Part shown: one piece after another, positions 46,150 through 57,441 of the stretch | Layout of the letters: each line of letters begins with the position of its first letter | How positions within the stretch are numbered: position 1 is the first letter of the stretch | Assembly: GCA_033064195.1 (NCBI GenBank) | Contig: JARBJD010000089.1 | Span: forward strand, 124,001-188,000 | Length of the DNA stretch: 64,000 nucleotides | Source of the DNA: Blattamonas nauphoetae | Lineage: Eukaryota > Preaxostyla > Oxymonadida | Direction: 5' to 3' | The notes under the pieces: generated by a model | Database searches by the model: none | The model's input: the letters and a program-made list of their open reading frames with translations, nothing else | Told to the model about the DNA's origin: nothing | Position numbers and translations under genes: made by a program

Positions 46150-48170
46150 ATGGCGGAAAATGGCAAGGCTGCCATCGATATTCCAACGGAGACCAAGTCG
46201 AAAAAGAAGCCTAGTGGATTTCCAGCAGCGTATATTAACATCTGCAACACCATCATCGGAGCGGGAACCCTTGGTCTTCCACTGGCGTTCAGCAGAGCTG
46301 GATTAGTTCCTGCCATTCTCATGCTTTTTGCACTATGTGCCCTCTCGCAGTTAGGTGCATATTACCTTATCCATTGTGCAGATGCAACAACTACCTATTC
46401 TTACGCTGAGGTATCTCTCTCTATCTATTTAGCCCTTCTCTTATTTTCTTTATTTTTTTCTTCTTCGCGACGAATCTCTCTATCCAGTTGTCAGGCCGAT
46501 TGTTCGGACCAGTCGGAACTCTTGTTGCTTCCATCAGCATCTTCCTAACATGCTTCGGATTCATGTGGGCTTATGTGATTCTGTCGACAGATTTCTCAGT
46601 GCAAGTTCTACAAGGATGGGGAGTCCCCGCAACGTCGGTCTTCTGCACTCGTTGGTTCATGACACCTGTTTGGGGTATTCTATTTTTCATGCCAATGTCA
46701 TGGTTCCGACGTGTGGAGGCACTCAAATATGCGTCGTTTGGAGGATTCTTCGGAATTATTTACACTGTGATTGCGGTTGCAATCCGTTATTTTTCTCCGT
46801 TGGCCGAAGTCGTCAAAAACACACCTGAAGCGTTCCACGCATCACTGTCGGTCATCCAGACTTTTTCGACGATGTGCTTCGCTTTTGGTTGCCATCCGAG
46901 CATTACAACAATACTTGGAGAATTAAAGAAAAAGTCGTCACGCCTGATGAATGGTGTTGTCGTGTCTGGGTTCTCATCCGTGTCCATTGTGTATTTGTTG
47001 TGTGGTGTCTTCGGATATCTCGCACAAACAAATATTTTGATCGAACACGAAAATGGAGGAAATATTCTCTCGCTCTATCCACTGAATGATTATGTGATGA
47101 TGGCGGCTCGATTGACTACTCTTATTTGTGTGGCCACGTCCTATCCACTTCAGAATATCCCGGCACGACAAGCGCTGCTCGCATCGATCCGAGTGATTTA
47201 CGATCTCGCGAAGAAACCCAAACATATCAAAACAGCAGATTTGTATCCCACCAACGAAATTCCACCACTTATTCCGAAACACTACAAACAAATAGTGATC
47301 TGTGGGAGTCTCACAAAGCACCATCTGATGACCGGGATCACAAGCACAATTATTGCGGTTACGCTCACAATAATGTCACTCTTTCTGAACAAGGTTGCAC
47401 TTGTGTTTGATATCATGGGATCTACAGCCGGTGCCATGGTCTCATTTATCCTCCCCGCTGTTTTTTACATTCGGATGAAACTCCATCCCACAAGGTTCGT
47501 AAACCCGAACCGAAAGGCCATTATTGCGCCAGATGAAATGGAGAATGCATTTGATGGAGGGGAAACTATCGAAGAAACGGACAACCCAGAAGCTGAGGCG
47601 GATCCCAACGCGCCGAAGAAACCAAAACGAAATGCGGACGCTCTTCCGTCAGCTGTTCGACCAATGCATCAAGTTGCTCCTGGAACCGATATGGACGATA
47701 TCCCGTCCCGATCTGGGGGAATCAGTGCCAACGATCCGCGGGCGAATTCTCGGATGGGATTGTTGGCGGCCCAGTCTCCAGCCGCGACTGGCTTTGTGTC
47801 TCCGTTGGAAATGGTGGAAGAGGAAGCCACAGGAAGCACTGAGATGGAAGTGTATCCGCCAGGGGAGGAACCGATCGAGCCCCAAAATTCTCGAGCAGCT
47901 CCCCTTGACGATATCGAGCCAAATGTCCCAAAACAAGATATTCTCCAGTCTTATTTCAATCTTCCTTTGGACCCAGCTTCGGATGATGAATATCAGAAGA
48001 GGATGCGTCACTTGCTCGTCCCAGTGAAGAAAAGCAATTGGAGGATCATTTCAGCAGCAGCGTTGTGCATCGGCGGGATTGTTTTTGGGAGTGTGTCACT
48101 TGCCATGGCAATCATCTTCAATACGAACCTGAAGCAGTACGTTGAGAAGTACAGGGTGTCCCAAAAGTAG
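46150..48170 (+). CDS. Amino-acid transporter, AAAP/SLC36-SLC38 family
   Basis: This should move amino acids across the plasma or a vacuolar membrane, probably coupled to H+ or Na+. Exon 1 (46,150-46,410) ends ATTTYSYAE. A 77-nt intron (46,411-46,487, GTATCT...ATCCAG) follows, and exon 2 begins LSGRLFGPVG; the total is 647 residues. The family signature NTIIGAGTLGLPLAF lies in the first membrane helix (residues about 34-48). About ten further helices follow. Between the last two is a long hydrophilic, Pro/Glu-rich segment of about 170 residues, unusual for the family and perhaps regulatory. The final helix is WRIISAAALCIGGIVFGSVS. The last seven codons and stop come from a MITE inserted in the original stop codon (see 48,152). 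The gene starts only 143 bp after the dynein stop, on the same strand. Confidence 0.88.
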
Positions 48171-48502
48171 TGTCGGCAGGGTGGGCCGATCAACACTTTT
48201 GAAAATCTAATCACGGCATCAACTAACGTTCTCCTTTTGGTGAGGCTTTGAGAATTCTTTGCCGATCATTTCTGGTATGTCTTGTTGCTTATTAAATCCT
48301 GTAAGCGAAAATCACAGGAAAAGTTGAATCAATCCTCATGTTAACAGACTTCAGGGAAAAATTTCCAATGTTTGAGACACCTGAAATGATAGAGAAAGTC
48401 AATTAAGAGCGTCATGACATTGAGAAAGGTGAATGACGCAGCGATCCTATCAAGTGAGAGTTGATCGGCCCACCCAGCCGACACTACTTTTGGGACACAC
48501 TG
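48152..48502. mobile_element. mariner-type MITE, 351 bp
   Basis: It is flanked by TA (48150-48151 and 48503-48504). The ends read CAGGGTGTCCCAAAAGTAG and, inverted, CAGTGTGTCCCAAAAGTAG, with similarity continuing for over 40 bp through GTCGGC(A/T)GGGTGGGCCGATCAAC. CAGGGTGTCCCAAAAGT is a common mariner-type terminus. The interior has no coding frame. Removing it rejoins GAG AAG TA-G, so it entered the TA of the transporter gene's TAG stop codon. Confidence 0.9.
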
Positions 48503-48504
48503 TA

Positions 48505-49493
48505 GCCGCTTCCGTCAGTCTGTGTCAGGTGAAACAAGCTCTTTATTGGATGAATTGCGTGGTACACTATCATCTGTTGATATTTTAGTGTTTTTATCTT
48601 TGGGAGGTCGAACGAGTCACTTCTGGGCTTTCATTGGTTTTCCTTGTTTTTTAGATGCAAACACAGAACGATATTCCCGTGGAACTGGAGGTGCGGAAAG
48701 ATGGGTGAGTGCATATAAGATTCCGAAAACTCTGATTTTGGGAGAGAATATGAGAAGAAAGGGAGATCTGACGATCCGTCCCAATCTTCGTTTCTTCCGA
48801 ATGACAAATTCAACATACGGATCAGGTGACTCCTCGATGATTTCAAAGCAGTCTGTGGTGAATGGGGATGTCTCCCCGAGTACTGTGAACTGTTCACCTA
48901 GTTGGAATCAGGTTGGTAGTTTTCGTTTTTCATCTCTCTCCTTCTCAGTCCGACATCTCATCACTTCTCAAAAGATTGCAAAGTGATGATGAAGATTGTA
49001 TTATTAACACACTCCACACATTGCAGAAAGTGGTATCTGGTGTGTATTCTTGTTTTCTTCATCGATTTGTTGCTGATTGTTTTGGATGATTCAGAAAGTG
49101 TGTCAGAAAGTGGGTCTGATGACAGTTTTGATGATTGGTGTCGATTTCTGTCTCCATTGTGTTGTGTCGCACACTCATCTGGACTTGTGGTCTCGTTTTC
49201 TGTTTTGTTGATTGTTGATTGTGGCTTTGATTTCAGGCTGAACTGATGAAATTGTTTTCGATTCTTTGTTTGTGGTTTTCTTGGTTGTGATGATGGATGT
49301 CTTCATTTCTTGCTTTCTTGCTTTCTTGCTTTCTTTCAGATTCGAAATCGCCCTCGTTCGTTCACTCTTCGCATTCGTCTGAAATCGCTTCTTTCGTGAT
49401 CAGGCAATTTGGAGATTGGTCTTCGTGTGTTGGATTGGAATCCGTGTGTTTCATTCTTTCATCTTCTTGATTTGTTTTCAGTGTTGTTCTTGC
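48505..49493. other. 5' flank of the duplicated unit, second copy, with a VIEE-type fragment
   Basis: Positions 48,990-49,345 match 11,390-11,770 inverted, including the run gctttcttgctttcttgctt (about 49,310-49,335). The minus strand at 48,617-48,909 reads LGETSPFTTDCFEIIEESPDP and then a basic/hydrophobic tail to a stop, the longest visible member of the VIEESPDP-type family. The stretch just before 49,494 contains a TTTTCAG that may end a leader intron, as in the other copy. Confidence 0.45.
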
Positions 49494-50371
49494 ATGGAAT
49501 CGCTCTTTTTCGAACCTGAAATCGTCCACTCGCTTTTTTGGCGTCACGAAGACTTGATCATTTCCACATTCGACAAAATCGGAGCATCATCGCCTCCACC
49601 ACCACTTGTCACCACTTTGGCTCGGCTTTCTCTCTTTCCTCGTCTCAGAATTGCCTACAACTCTCTCCTTGCTCTTTCCAATCTCATCCAACGAGATCCA
49701 CTATCTCTCACCCTTCTCCCCTCATCCATCTTCCCATCGTCATCCCCATTCCAACAATATTCTGGTCTCTCATTCCTGGCTGCGCTGACAAAAAAACTCA
49801 GAATCGTTTTCTCCGAATTGGAAAGGAAAATCCCGCCAAATTCTTCACACATCCCAGAGTACATCCAACTCACGAGAGATGATCACTTCATCGTCACATG
49901 TTCTCTTCCCTTCTGTGCGTATTCGTTCCTCCTACCAAATCTCCTTTTGAACGCAACTCCACCAATCGAAGTGTGTTTTGATTCTTTTCCTCATTTCTCG
50001 TCATTTCAGGTTGATTCTGAGATCACCCGAGAATTGATTCTCTTTGTTAACAAACCGAGGCCCCTCTTCAGTGAGATCTGGTCAGTGGAAAATAATTATG
50101 GCCGGTCCATTATGAGAACCGACCGAAACATAATCACTTCATTACCTTGGAAGGAGGATCATGTTCTTAATTCCTTTCTTCCAAGCACCCAGGAGAAACC
50201 AAAAGGTGTTGGAGACTGTCGCAAAGCGACGGGAAGAAGGGGCAAAAAATATAAGGGTCCGATCGTAGAAAATCCTCAACGAGGAACAAAAAACTACGAC
50301 GGCACTGTTAAAAAGAGTCACAAAGGTAACCCAGATAGAAGCATCTGCTCTCCTCGCGGCTTGTGGAAGCA

Positions 50372-50452
50372 GGGATGGAAGAGGGGCCTCGGTTTGTTAA
50401 CAGCACCGCCCTTCCAGTTGGTGCTGGCCAAACCGTCGGCCCCTCTTCAGTG
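50372..50452. repeat. DIRS internal complementary region
   Basis: The first part, gaggggcctcggtttgttaa, is the reverse complement of the element's left end. The second part, cagcaccgcccttccagt and on through ggccaaaccgtcggcccc, repeats the right end. The region therefore reads as the two termini joined head to head, the arrangement known in DIRS elements, where it is thought to template completion of a circular intermediate. Confidence 0.85.
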
Positions 50453-50539
50453 AGTCTTGAAAAGAACAAGGGAAAGAGAAACTATGTGAACGAAATGAAA
50501 AGAAAGCATATCCGTTAAGGATTGAAGGTAGCGTGAGCG

Positions 50540-51950
50540 TTAGTCGTTTGTTGGACCGTGACCCCCCTCCAGGGGCTGCCACCAAGCTGCGGCGAGAGAG
50601 AAGTCATCCGAACCGTCCAGGATTGGTCTGGCGTAGTACTTGTCAGCAACGGTGGAGCCCGCGGACCAGCCGACATGCGCGTTGAGCATGCGAAGGCTGA
50701 TGTTGCGTTTGAGGCGCAGGTAACTGATTGTTGCGTGCTTCACCGAATATGGCCTGTATGTCGAGGCGAGGCCCAGCTCCCTGAAGACGGCCTCGATCCT
50801 TGATGAGACGTGCTGCTGGCGCAGCTGTCGACCCGTTGTGAAGTTGACCCAAACGCATCCCAGGTCCGCGTGAGGGAGAGACGCTAGGCGTGGCGAGGCA
50901 ACCGTGATGTTGAGGCGGTGCTGTCTGAGTGCAACGTAGGGCGAGTAGTCCGGAGAGCCTTCATCGAAGATGTGCTTCTGAAAGAATGCGTCTTGTCGTT
51001 GCTTCTGTCTTACCGATACGACAGCACGTCTTGGCAGGCCCTCCAGAACTGACTCAGGCCATTCGATCCGTTCCCAGCGTAGATTGATCAGTTCCTCCCT
51101 TCTGCAGCAAGTGTACGCGAGGACTAGTACGATGGCTCTGGTCTGTTGGAGTTCCGGGTCGGTGTAGGCTTCCTCTGCTGTCATCTGTGCCCAGCGCAAC
51201 AACAGGTTGATGTTCCACATTGAGGTGTAAAACTCAGGAGTATCTCGCGGACTGTCTCGTGCGAGCAATTTCTGGATTGAGCGGAGGGCTGTCTTGTCGT
51301 TGGCGAGGCCTGGGTGGAAGATCTGGAGGCTCGACCTGACACTAGACAGAAGTTGGGACTGAGACTGCGGGGAATCCTTGAGTAGCGACTGGAGATAGAG
51401 GGCAAATTCTGACAGCACCTTCTGCATGTTCGTGTCGCGGTGAATAAGGTATGCCACTTCGTACTTCTTCTGACGACAGAAGATCTCGAATAGTCTCCAC
51501 GCGCGCTTCCACTTCGCAGGATTCTTGTATCTCGTCTCTTCTACACGAATGAGCCTTTCCTCCCAGCCGTCAGCGTAACAAAATTCCCGAAAGAAGGGGG
51601 AGTGAGGGTGGGGGAGCGCTCGATCAGTCGAAAGCTCGACCTGCTGGGCGGTAGGTTCGTCTCCTCGAGAGGAGGGTCCAGCGCCATCAGGGAGCAGACT
51701 CAACTGAGCCGTGGAGTTGGATCCGTGTCGGGCGGTATGTTCGTTTCCGGTTGAGGAAGGTCCAGCGCCGACAGAGTGGGGGTCCGTTGGACCAGGGAGG
51801 CTAAGATTTTGCCGGGCGGTAGTTTCGTTTCCACGTGTGGAAGGTCCAGCGCCGACAGAAGGGAGTAATCTCCCAGAATAAGGTGGTGCGGCGTCAGTTG
51901 GGTGAGGAGCGTCGACCATGGCTGTGCTTCCCATGCCGGGGATTTCAGGA
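50540..51950 (-). mobile_element. DIRS part: tyrosine recombinase region
   Basis: The minus strand encodes a tyrosine-recombinase catalytic domain: an Arg in the context YTCCRREEL, then a C-terminal block with HATISYL and HVGWSAGSTVADKYY holding the nucleophile tyrosine. A helical N-terminal core-binding part precedes it. It overlaps the RNase H-side region in another phase, a layout described for DIRS elements. It would integrate a circular DNA intermediate. Confidence 0.8.
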
Positions 51951-53407
51951 CTGCTCTCTCCGGCCTCTGCGTCAGAAGCTTCCTCACCACTCTCGGAATA
52001 AGAAGAATTGGAGGATGAACAAGTAGATTCGTCATCCCTGACCAGTCTATTGTTAGAGCTCCTCTTCCAGCTTCGCCGTCCTCCTCTGAGAGAGAGTAAA
52101 ACGTCTTGCATTGTCTGTTCTTGCTTGTCGCGAACAGATCTATCTCCGGAACGAAGTTCCATTCTCGTTGTAGTATTTGGAGTGCTTGAGGGAGGAGGTG
52201 GTACTCCCCGTGGGGAGGGAGGCGAGAGAGAGAGTCCGTGATTCCGTTGTTCTTCCCAGGGATGTGGTTGATTGAGTGGAGGGTGATCTTGAACTTCTTG
52301 AACGTCTTCAGGACCTCCCTCGTGATGTTCAAGAGGGGAAGACCTGCTCTCTGCCTTCGGAGGTTGAACACTGCTGCTGTATTGTCTGACAGGAGGGCCA
52401 CCGCTGATACCTGTGCTTGCTTCAGATGCTTGACTGCGCTCTGGAGCGCCTGGCCAACTGCCGCCGTCTCCTTCCAATTGCTCGTTTGAAGGAGGGATTC
52501 CCTGTTCCAGTACCCATGAAAGTAGAGAGTGCCACTGCTCAGCTGAAGAGTGGCGCCCCATCCTGTCGGGCTGGCATCTGTTGTGATCGTCGCCTGTGAC
52601 TTGGTGGGTCTGAACGAGTGGGGTTGGTTGTGTTGCAGCCTCCTCTTCCAAAACTGAACTTCGCCCAAGAGTTGGGGGTTCACACGTGTGTTGCCGCTCC
52701 AGCCTCGTTTCCGCACTGCTCCGGCTAGCATGGTTTGATGCCGTCTGAGGTAGAGGCTGGTCTCCGGTATCGAAGTACGCAGAAAATTGAGTGAGCCGAC
52801 GAGACTGGACAGGCGTTTGGTGGAGATCATCTCCCTCCGTTGACAAGAGATTGTGTGGGACTTCAAGGCTGTGATCAGCTTCTTCCTCCTCGACTCCGTC
52901 ACCCTGACTGTCAGATTGCAAGAGTTGATTTGCCAACCGAGGAACTCTACTTCTTGACTGGGCCGCAACTGGCACTTCTCCTTCGAGATCACGAAGCCCA
53001 GCTGCTGGAGCCTGGTGACCGCTTGTTCTGTCTTGGTCATCGCGTCCTCTCTCGTCCTGGCAATGAGGAGTAAGTCGTCGAGATAAAAGATGATCGATAG
53101 GTTCAGCTCCTTCCTCAGCGCTTTGACTGCGATCTTCATGGTCTGTGTGAACGTGTGAGGGGCTGTCGAGAGCCCAAACGGAAGAGCGTTGAACTGATAA
53201 GTCTTGTCTTGGAACCGAAAGCACAAGAAGGGCCGAAGAGGGTTCGCCAGGAGTATGTGGAGGTATGCCGATTGAATGTCGATCGTTGTCATCCAACTGT
53301 CTTCTTCGATTAACGGAAAAGCCGTCTGGACGCTCTCCATCTTGAAGTGTTCCGTCTTGATTTCCTTGTTCAACCTCGACGCATCGATCACCTTGCGGAA
53401 TGACCCG
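51700..53407 (-). mobile_element. DIRS part: reverse transcriptase and RNase H region (main portion)
   Basis: It contains the RT palm signature (LPFGLSTAP and YLDDLLLIA) and, downstream, an RNase H-like stretch (TTDASPTGWGATL, LLSDNTAAVF, HIPGKNNGITDSLSR). The RT domain's beginning lies on the far side of the nested TIR element (57,877-58,127). The closest relatives by motif are DIRS/Ngaro-type RTs. Confidence 0.8.
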
Positions 53408-53416
53408 CCCTTCTTG

Positions 53417-53862
53417 GGGTACCTCAATTTTCAGGGGAAAAACTCGATCCCAGGGGAATATCTCAATCACCGGGGAGAATCTCAGTCACAGGGGAAAGTC
53501 TCAATCACAGGGGAAAATCTCGGGCCACAGTGGAAGAATCTCAAGGACAAGGGGATTGAAGAAGAACACGATTTTGAACATGTTTGGTTTAGCGGTAAGT
53601 ACGTTGGACTTTGAGACGGCGGACCCGGGTTCGATTCTTGTCATCGACTTTTTGTCCTTTTTTATTTCATTTTTTTCAGATATCAAATATTCTCTCTGTT
53701 TTCAATCCCTTTTTCTGCAAAAACTGTTCATAAAGACTCTACGAGGAACAAAGCGTTGCTGATGAGCGGGCGATCACGATCCTCCATTGGTTTTCAAATT
53801 CCGGCATGATTCCACAAAATAACTCAACACACAACATAACAATGAAATGTTTGATGTTTCTT
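53417..53862 (+). repeat. Left terminal inverted repeat of the MULE-like element
   Basis: It matches 57,442-57,867 in inverse. The outer 120 bases are a degenerate tandem array of about 20 bp (caggggaa..tctcaatcac), five or six units here and fewer in the right repeat, which accounts for the length difference. Such arrays are typical transposase-binding regions. A tRNA-like segment follows, then a T-rich tract. The inner edge ends inside the codons for MKCLMFL, an ATG-led hydrophobic start present at both ends. Confidence 0.8.
53581..53643 (+). ncRNA. tRNA-Gln(UUG)-like sequence in the left TIR
   Basis: The order is TGGTTTAGCGGTAAGTACG (A-box and D-arm like), TGGACTTTGAG (anticodon arm, would-be TTG anticodon) and CCCGGGTTCGATTC (B-box and T-arm), with correct spacing for a tRNA. 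A run of T beginning about 10 nt further could serve as a Pol III terminator. The acceptor stem does not pair and the 3' half of the anticodon stem is degenerate, so this is not a working tRNA. It may keep an internal Pol III promoter. Confidence 0.6.
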
Positions 53863-54283
53863 CTTCTGATTTTCTCAATTCTTCAATTGTTTGGCGAGTT
53901 TGAAGGTTATTGTGGTGATCGCTCGTTCCACCATCGACTCGTCATCAGCTGAGTGGACAAGAGCTGTGTGATGGTGTAGAAAGAGTGCAAAATGATGCTT
54001 TTGAGACTCATCTTGAAGTTGACAGTGAGAGAAGATCTGCGAATGTCTGTCACTTCCACAGCCTTCATTACCTGATGGCGCGAGAAGTTACATGTTGGGA
54101 GCGTGAATATCTGTGGAACACTCCAAAGGGCCTACAATAGTGATGTGAATCACTTTGAATTTGCTGTGAACTGTCACATTCCATGAACAACAGACGATCG
54201 ATCATTCCGAATTTGATTGTGACATCAAACAACAAACAAGTCGTCTTCCTGTAGAAATATTGCCGTTCTCGTCAAAATTTACA

Positions 54284-54736
54284 TCATCCTTCATTTTTCT
54301 TTGATTTGGTGAACATAGACGAGACCAGACTCAGTGTGTACATCACCTTGATTTCCGTGAAGTCGAGATCAATCATTAACGCACTGAAGAAGATAATAGT
54401 TGCAGATAGAGAACAGAACACACCCAGACAGTGGAGACTTAGTGTTTGAAGCTGTTCTTCAAATTGGGGAGAATTTTCGTCTTTTGTTGGAAGGAGATGT
54501 GTGAGCCAAATGGAGATGGGAGACGAAGATGATGTGTTTGATTCGGTTGTCTCATCCTTCGCAAGTTCCTGCTCTCCCATCACTTCTTTCTTCAGAATCT
54601 CGTTTTTCCTCTCTTCCTCCTTCCGATCAATTCGAGCTCCAAAAAACGACTCCAACTGAGCCAGTGTTCGCTCGCTTTTGAAATGATCTTCAGCTGGCTC
54701 TGCAATGAACGGGAAAGGAGACTGGAAGGGTGGTTG
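54284..54736 (-). pseudogene. Cargo gene fragment in the MULE-like element
   Basis: The minus strand reads QPPFQSPFPFIAEPAEDHF, then a charged stretch and a membrane helix near the C terminus (CLGVFCSLSATIIFFSALMI), ending SMFTKSKKNEG. The pogo-like element cut it at its upstream side. On the other side of that insert, minus-strand sequence before 56,373 is Ser/Pro-rich in a compatible phase, so a Pro/Ser-rich protein anchored by one C-terminal helix was interrupted. I do not recognise it; it is likely host-derived cargo. Confidence 0.4.
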
Positions 54737-54738
54737 TA

Positions 54739-56370
54739 CTGAGGTTACACCATTCATGGAATTTGGAACTTTTCCGGCATACCACTTCACCCCATGATAA
54801 TTTTTTTGCTTGAACATCTTTTCCGGAAACGACGATATCTTTATCCTGATCTTTGTAGAGATTCAACATAGAGAGATGTTATGGGAAAACTAGTGAGAAG
54901 TGAAGAAAATGGAGTATTAAACCAACAATAAAGGAGAAAAAGACTTAATTTTGAGTGAATGATTGCGCAGTTTCATCGCTATTGTCGGCTCTGACTGTTT
55001 TCAAGATGAGTTCAATGTGTTCATCGTCCAAGACAGCGACTGGTCCCTCAGGTTCGTACTCAATTCCAATCCCACTCATGAGGAAAGCAGATTGAATGTT
55101 GTGGAGGGTAGTTGCAGTTTGATATCCTGAAAACACTTGTTGGATTGTGACTGGAAGTGGAACTGGCCCGGTCGACAGTTTGATTCGGGTTACTGTCTTC
55201 TTCACAATTCCGAAGGTTAAACGGTCCAGACTCTGAAGCAGATGAGTCGTATTGGGAGGTAGATGAAAGACAGATATTCCATGATCGGAACACATCCCTC
55301 TTGATTCTGTCGAGAGATGGAAGGCTACGTTGTCAAGGATGAGGACTGCCTTAGCGTGTGGTTTCTTTATCTCCTTTCTGATTGCCTTCACGTAGGGAAT
55401 GAGCACGTATTCAAGCCATCTTTGGTAAACCTCACAGTTGAATCCTCCTTTTGGTGAAGAATCCAACATGATTTCGCGCTCCAGGTCCAGTCCGTACTGT
55501 CGTGATTGGTCTTCACTGAGTGGCTGTTTCAGTGATACATACATGGGTAATCGGCGGCCAGAGAGGGAGATGGCGCCCATGATGGAAAATTTGATCTCCT
55601 TTTCATCTGTCGGATAATTAAGTGGAATTCTTCTGAGCCTCTGTGATCCTATAAGACGTTGAGGTCTGTTATCCTTTCTCTGTTGATACCCCATTTCGTC
55701 ACAGTTCACTAGTAGCAAGGGATGCACATTTTCAATTTCGACTTTGAGACGTGCAAAGTGTGTCATGATTGATTCGATTTCGACTTTCATTTTCGATGAA
55801 TCCCTTTCGTTGATGGTGTGGAAGCAGATTCTGTCTTTGTGTCGATTGACGAATTCATACGGCCAAGATACTGAAAGTGTTGTTTTTCCGGATGCCCGCA
55901 AGACCCATCGAACCAGATCGCTAGTGGTCCACAGTTTGAGTTCTTCACTGTCCTTCTCAATCTCGTCCAGCAGCTGCCCAACCTGTGCCCTTGAAAGAAC
56001 AGCATTTGTGACGTGTTCTTGTTTTTCATGGTATGGACCATGGATTGCCTTGCTAGCCACGTTGGGAGAGCAGCCAACGATTTGTGCCAACGATTGTCTG
56101 GAAAGGGTTGGAAACGATTGTGCTTGCTGAAATGCGATGAGCTGTCGGCATCCGTCTGCAAACGATGTCCAAGAAAAAAGTTGGATGCTGAGTCCTGCCT
56201 CGAACGCCGCGAATTGCGGCCAGCCGTTCTCGCGAAGGACTCTCTCAATGTCAGCAAGTGAGAGGGTGGTGCGGTGAGCTGTCATCTTTCCTTGCTCGAA
56301 AAAAGGTTCGTATTTATGGTTCGTAAGATTTGCAGGAAAGTTCCAAATTCCATGAATGGTGTAACCTCAG
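54739..56370 (-). mobile_element. pogo-like DNA transposon, apparently complete, 1,632 bp
   Basis: It is flanked by TA (54737-54738 and 56371-56372). The terminal inverted repeats are perfect for 34 bp, beginning CTGAGGTTACACCATTCATG. One intact transposase frame fills the interior. Perfect repeats and an open frame indicate a young insertion, the innermost layer of the nest at 49-61 kb. It is nearly the same size as the pogo-like element at 13,730, but the termini differ, so they are separate families. Confidence 0.92.
54945..56285 (-). CDS. pogo/Tigger-like DDE transposase
   Basis: This mobilises the surrounding TA-flanked element. ATG at 56285 gives 446 residues. The N-terminal 160 residues hold helix-turn-helix DNA-binding segments, including WPYEFVNRHKDRI, the counterpart of the CENP-B-type second motif. 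The catalytic triad is Asp196 in LVNCDEMGY, Asp318 in VLILDNVAFH and Asp354 in LLQSLDRLTFG, a DD35D spacing. LPPNTTHLLQSLD is the characteristic block before the third aspartate of DDE_1 transposases. No stop or frameshift is seen. It shares only these motifs with the transposase at 13,774-15,240. Confidence 0.9.
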   Translation of the reverse strand: MTAHRTTLSLADIERVLRENGWPQFAAFEAGLSIQLFSWTSFADGCRQLIAFQQAQSFPTLSRQSLAQIVGCSPNVASKAIHGPYHEKQEHVTNAVLSRAQVGQLLDEIEKDSEELKLWTTSDLVRWVLRASGKTTLSVSWPYEFVNRHKDRICFHTINERDSSKMKVEIESIMTHFARLKVEIENVHPLLLVNCDEMGYQQRKDNRPQRLIGSQRLRRIPLNYPTDEKEIKFSIMGAISLSGRRLPMYVSLKQPLSEDQSRQYGLDLEREIMLDSSPKGGFNCEVYQRWLEYVLIPYVKAIRKEIKKPHAKAVLILDNVAFHLSTESRGMCSDHGISVFHLPPNTTHLLQSLDRLTFGIVKKTVTRIKLSTGPVPLPVTIQQVFSGYQTATTLHNIQSAFLMSGIGIEYEPEGPVAVLDDEHIELILKTVRADNSDETAQSFTQN

Positions 56371-57441
56371 TATCGGCGCTGCTTGAACTGTGGACGAGGG
56401 AGACAGCGAATATTGGTTTTGTGTCTTTTGAGTCCGATTTCTGCTAAAAATGGAGGTTTTGGTCGGAGCTGGCGATGGAGTGCGGATTGGTGTGGATTGA
56501 GGGGTTGGGACTGGAGAGAGGCTCTCTGGTTGTGGTTCTGTGTCGATATGGATTGATTGAACGAGTGAGTTGTTTTATCTATAAGTGTGTCTGTGTGGAT
56601 TTAGAGCGGATAATGAGCTGTTGGAGAGAGACGGGTTCGGCTGGGAATGGAAGAGAGGAATGAAGAGCGACACAACAGAGAAAAGGGAGGAGGGAGATGG
56701 AGTGAGTGGTGAGGACAGGAAATGAAGAGAAAATAGAACGAATAAAACAAACAATCCACTGTTGTGCGCAGTTGAGCTGAGTGTGTCGGAACAAGGCGCA
56801 ATCTCTTCGAGATGGCTCAGAAGAGAGAGGAAGATCGCTTCGGTGTATTATCACGCGAAATTGGGAGAAGTAACGACAGGTTCGGTGCTTTCGGTGGGAT
56901 CGTGTTGAGTCTTCTCTTCGTGGTGCCATATCCGATCTCGCTCTCCTTTTTCCTCTCCGCCCTTCTCTTTAGCTGCTCCTCTCTCTTCTTCAGCCACATT
57001 GTTCCTTCCAGTTGCGTCTGGTTCAACTAGATCAGTTTATTTGATATCAATTGTCCATAAGAAGGGTGTGATTGTCAATCCAGTTCTTTGAGCGAAAACG
57101 CATCTGTGAGATTCGCTGAGATAGACAAAATACGTAGCGGTGTTGTTGAAGTGGGGAACGTGTCTTGTTTTGATTCTGGCCTTGGATAGAGTGGTAGTCG
57201 CTGAGTCGAAGGATCGGGAGGCTCAGAGTCATCCATCAACAAATCTAGAGATGATGAGGATGTCTTTGAGACAAAACTGGACAAACGGGAGGTAAGCATA
57301 TTGATAACATCAACCGAAAGTGCACAGTCTCAAGATTAGCCTTCGACGCATCGATAAGATGGATGAACAGACTGTTCGACCTTGGGTGAAAAGAACAAAG
57401 ATTGTGAGAATGAGTGAATGTGAAATTGTGAATGGAGCACA

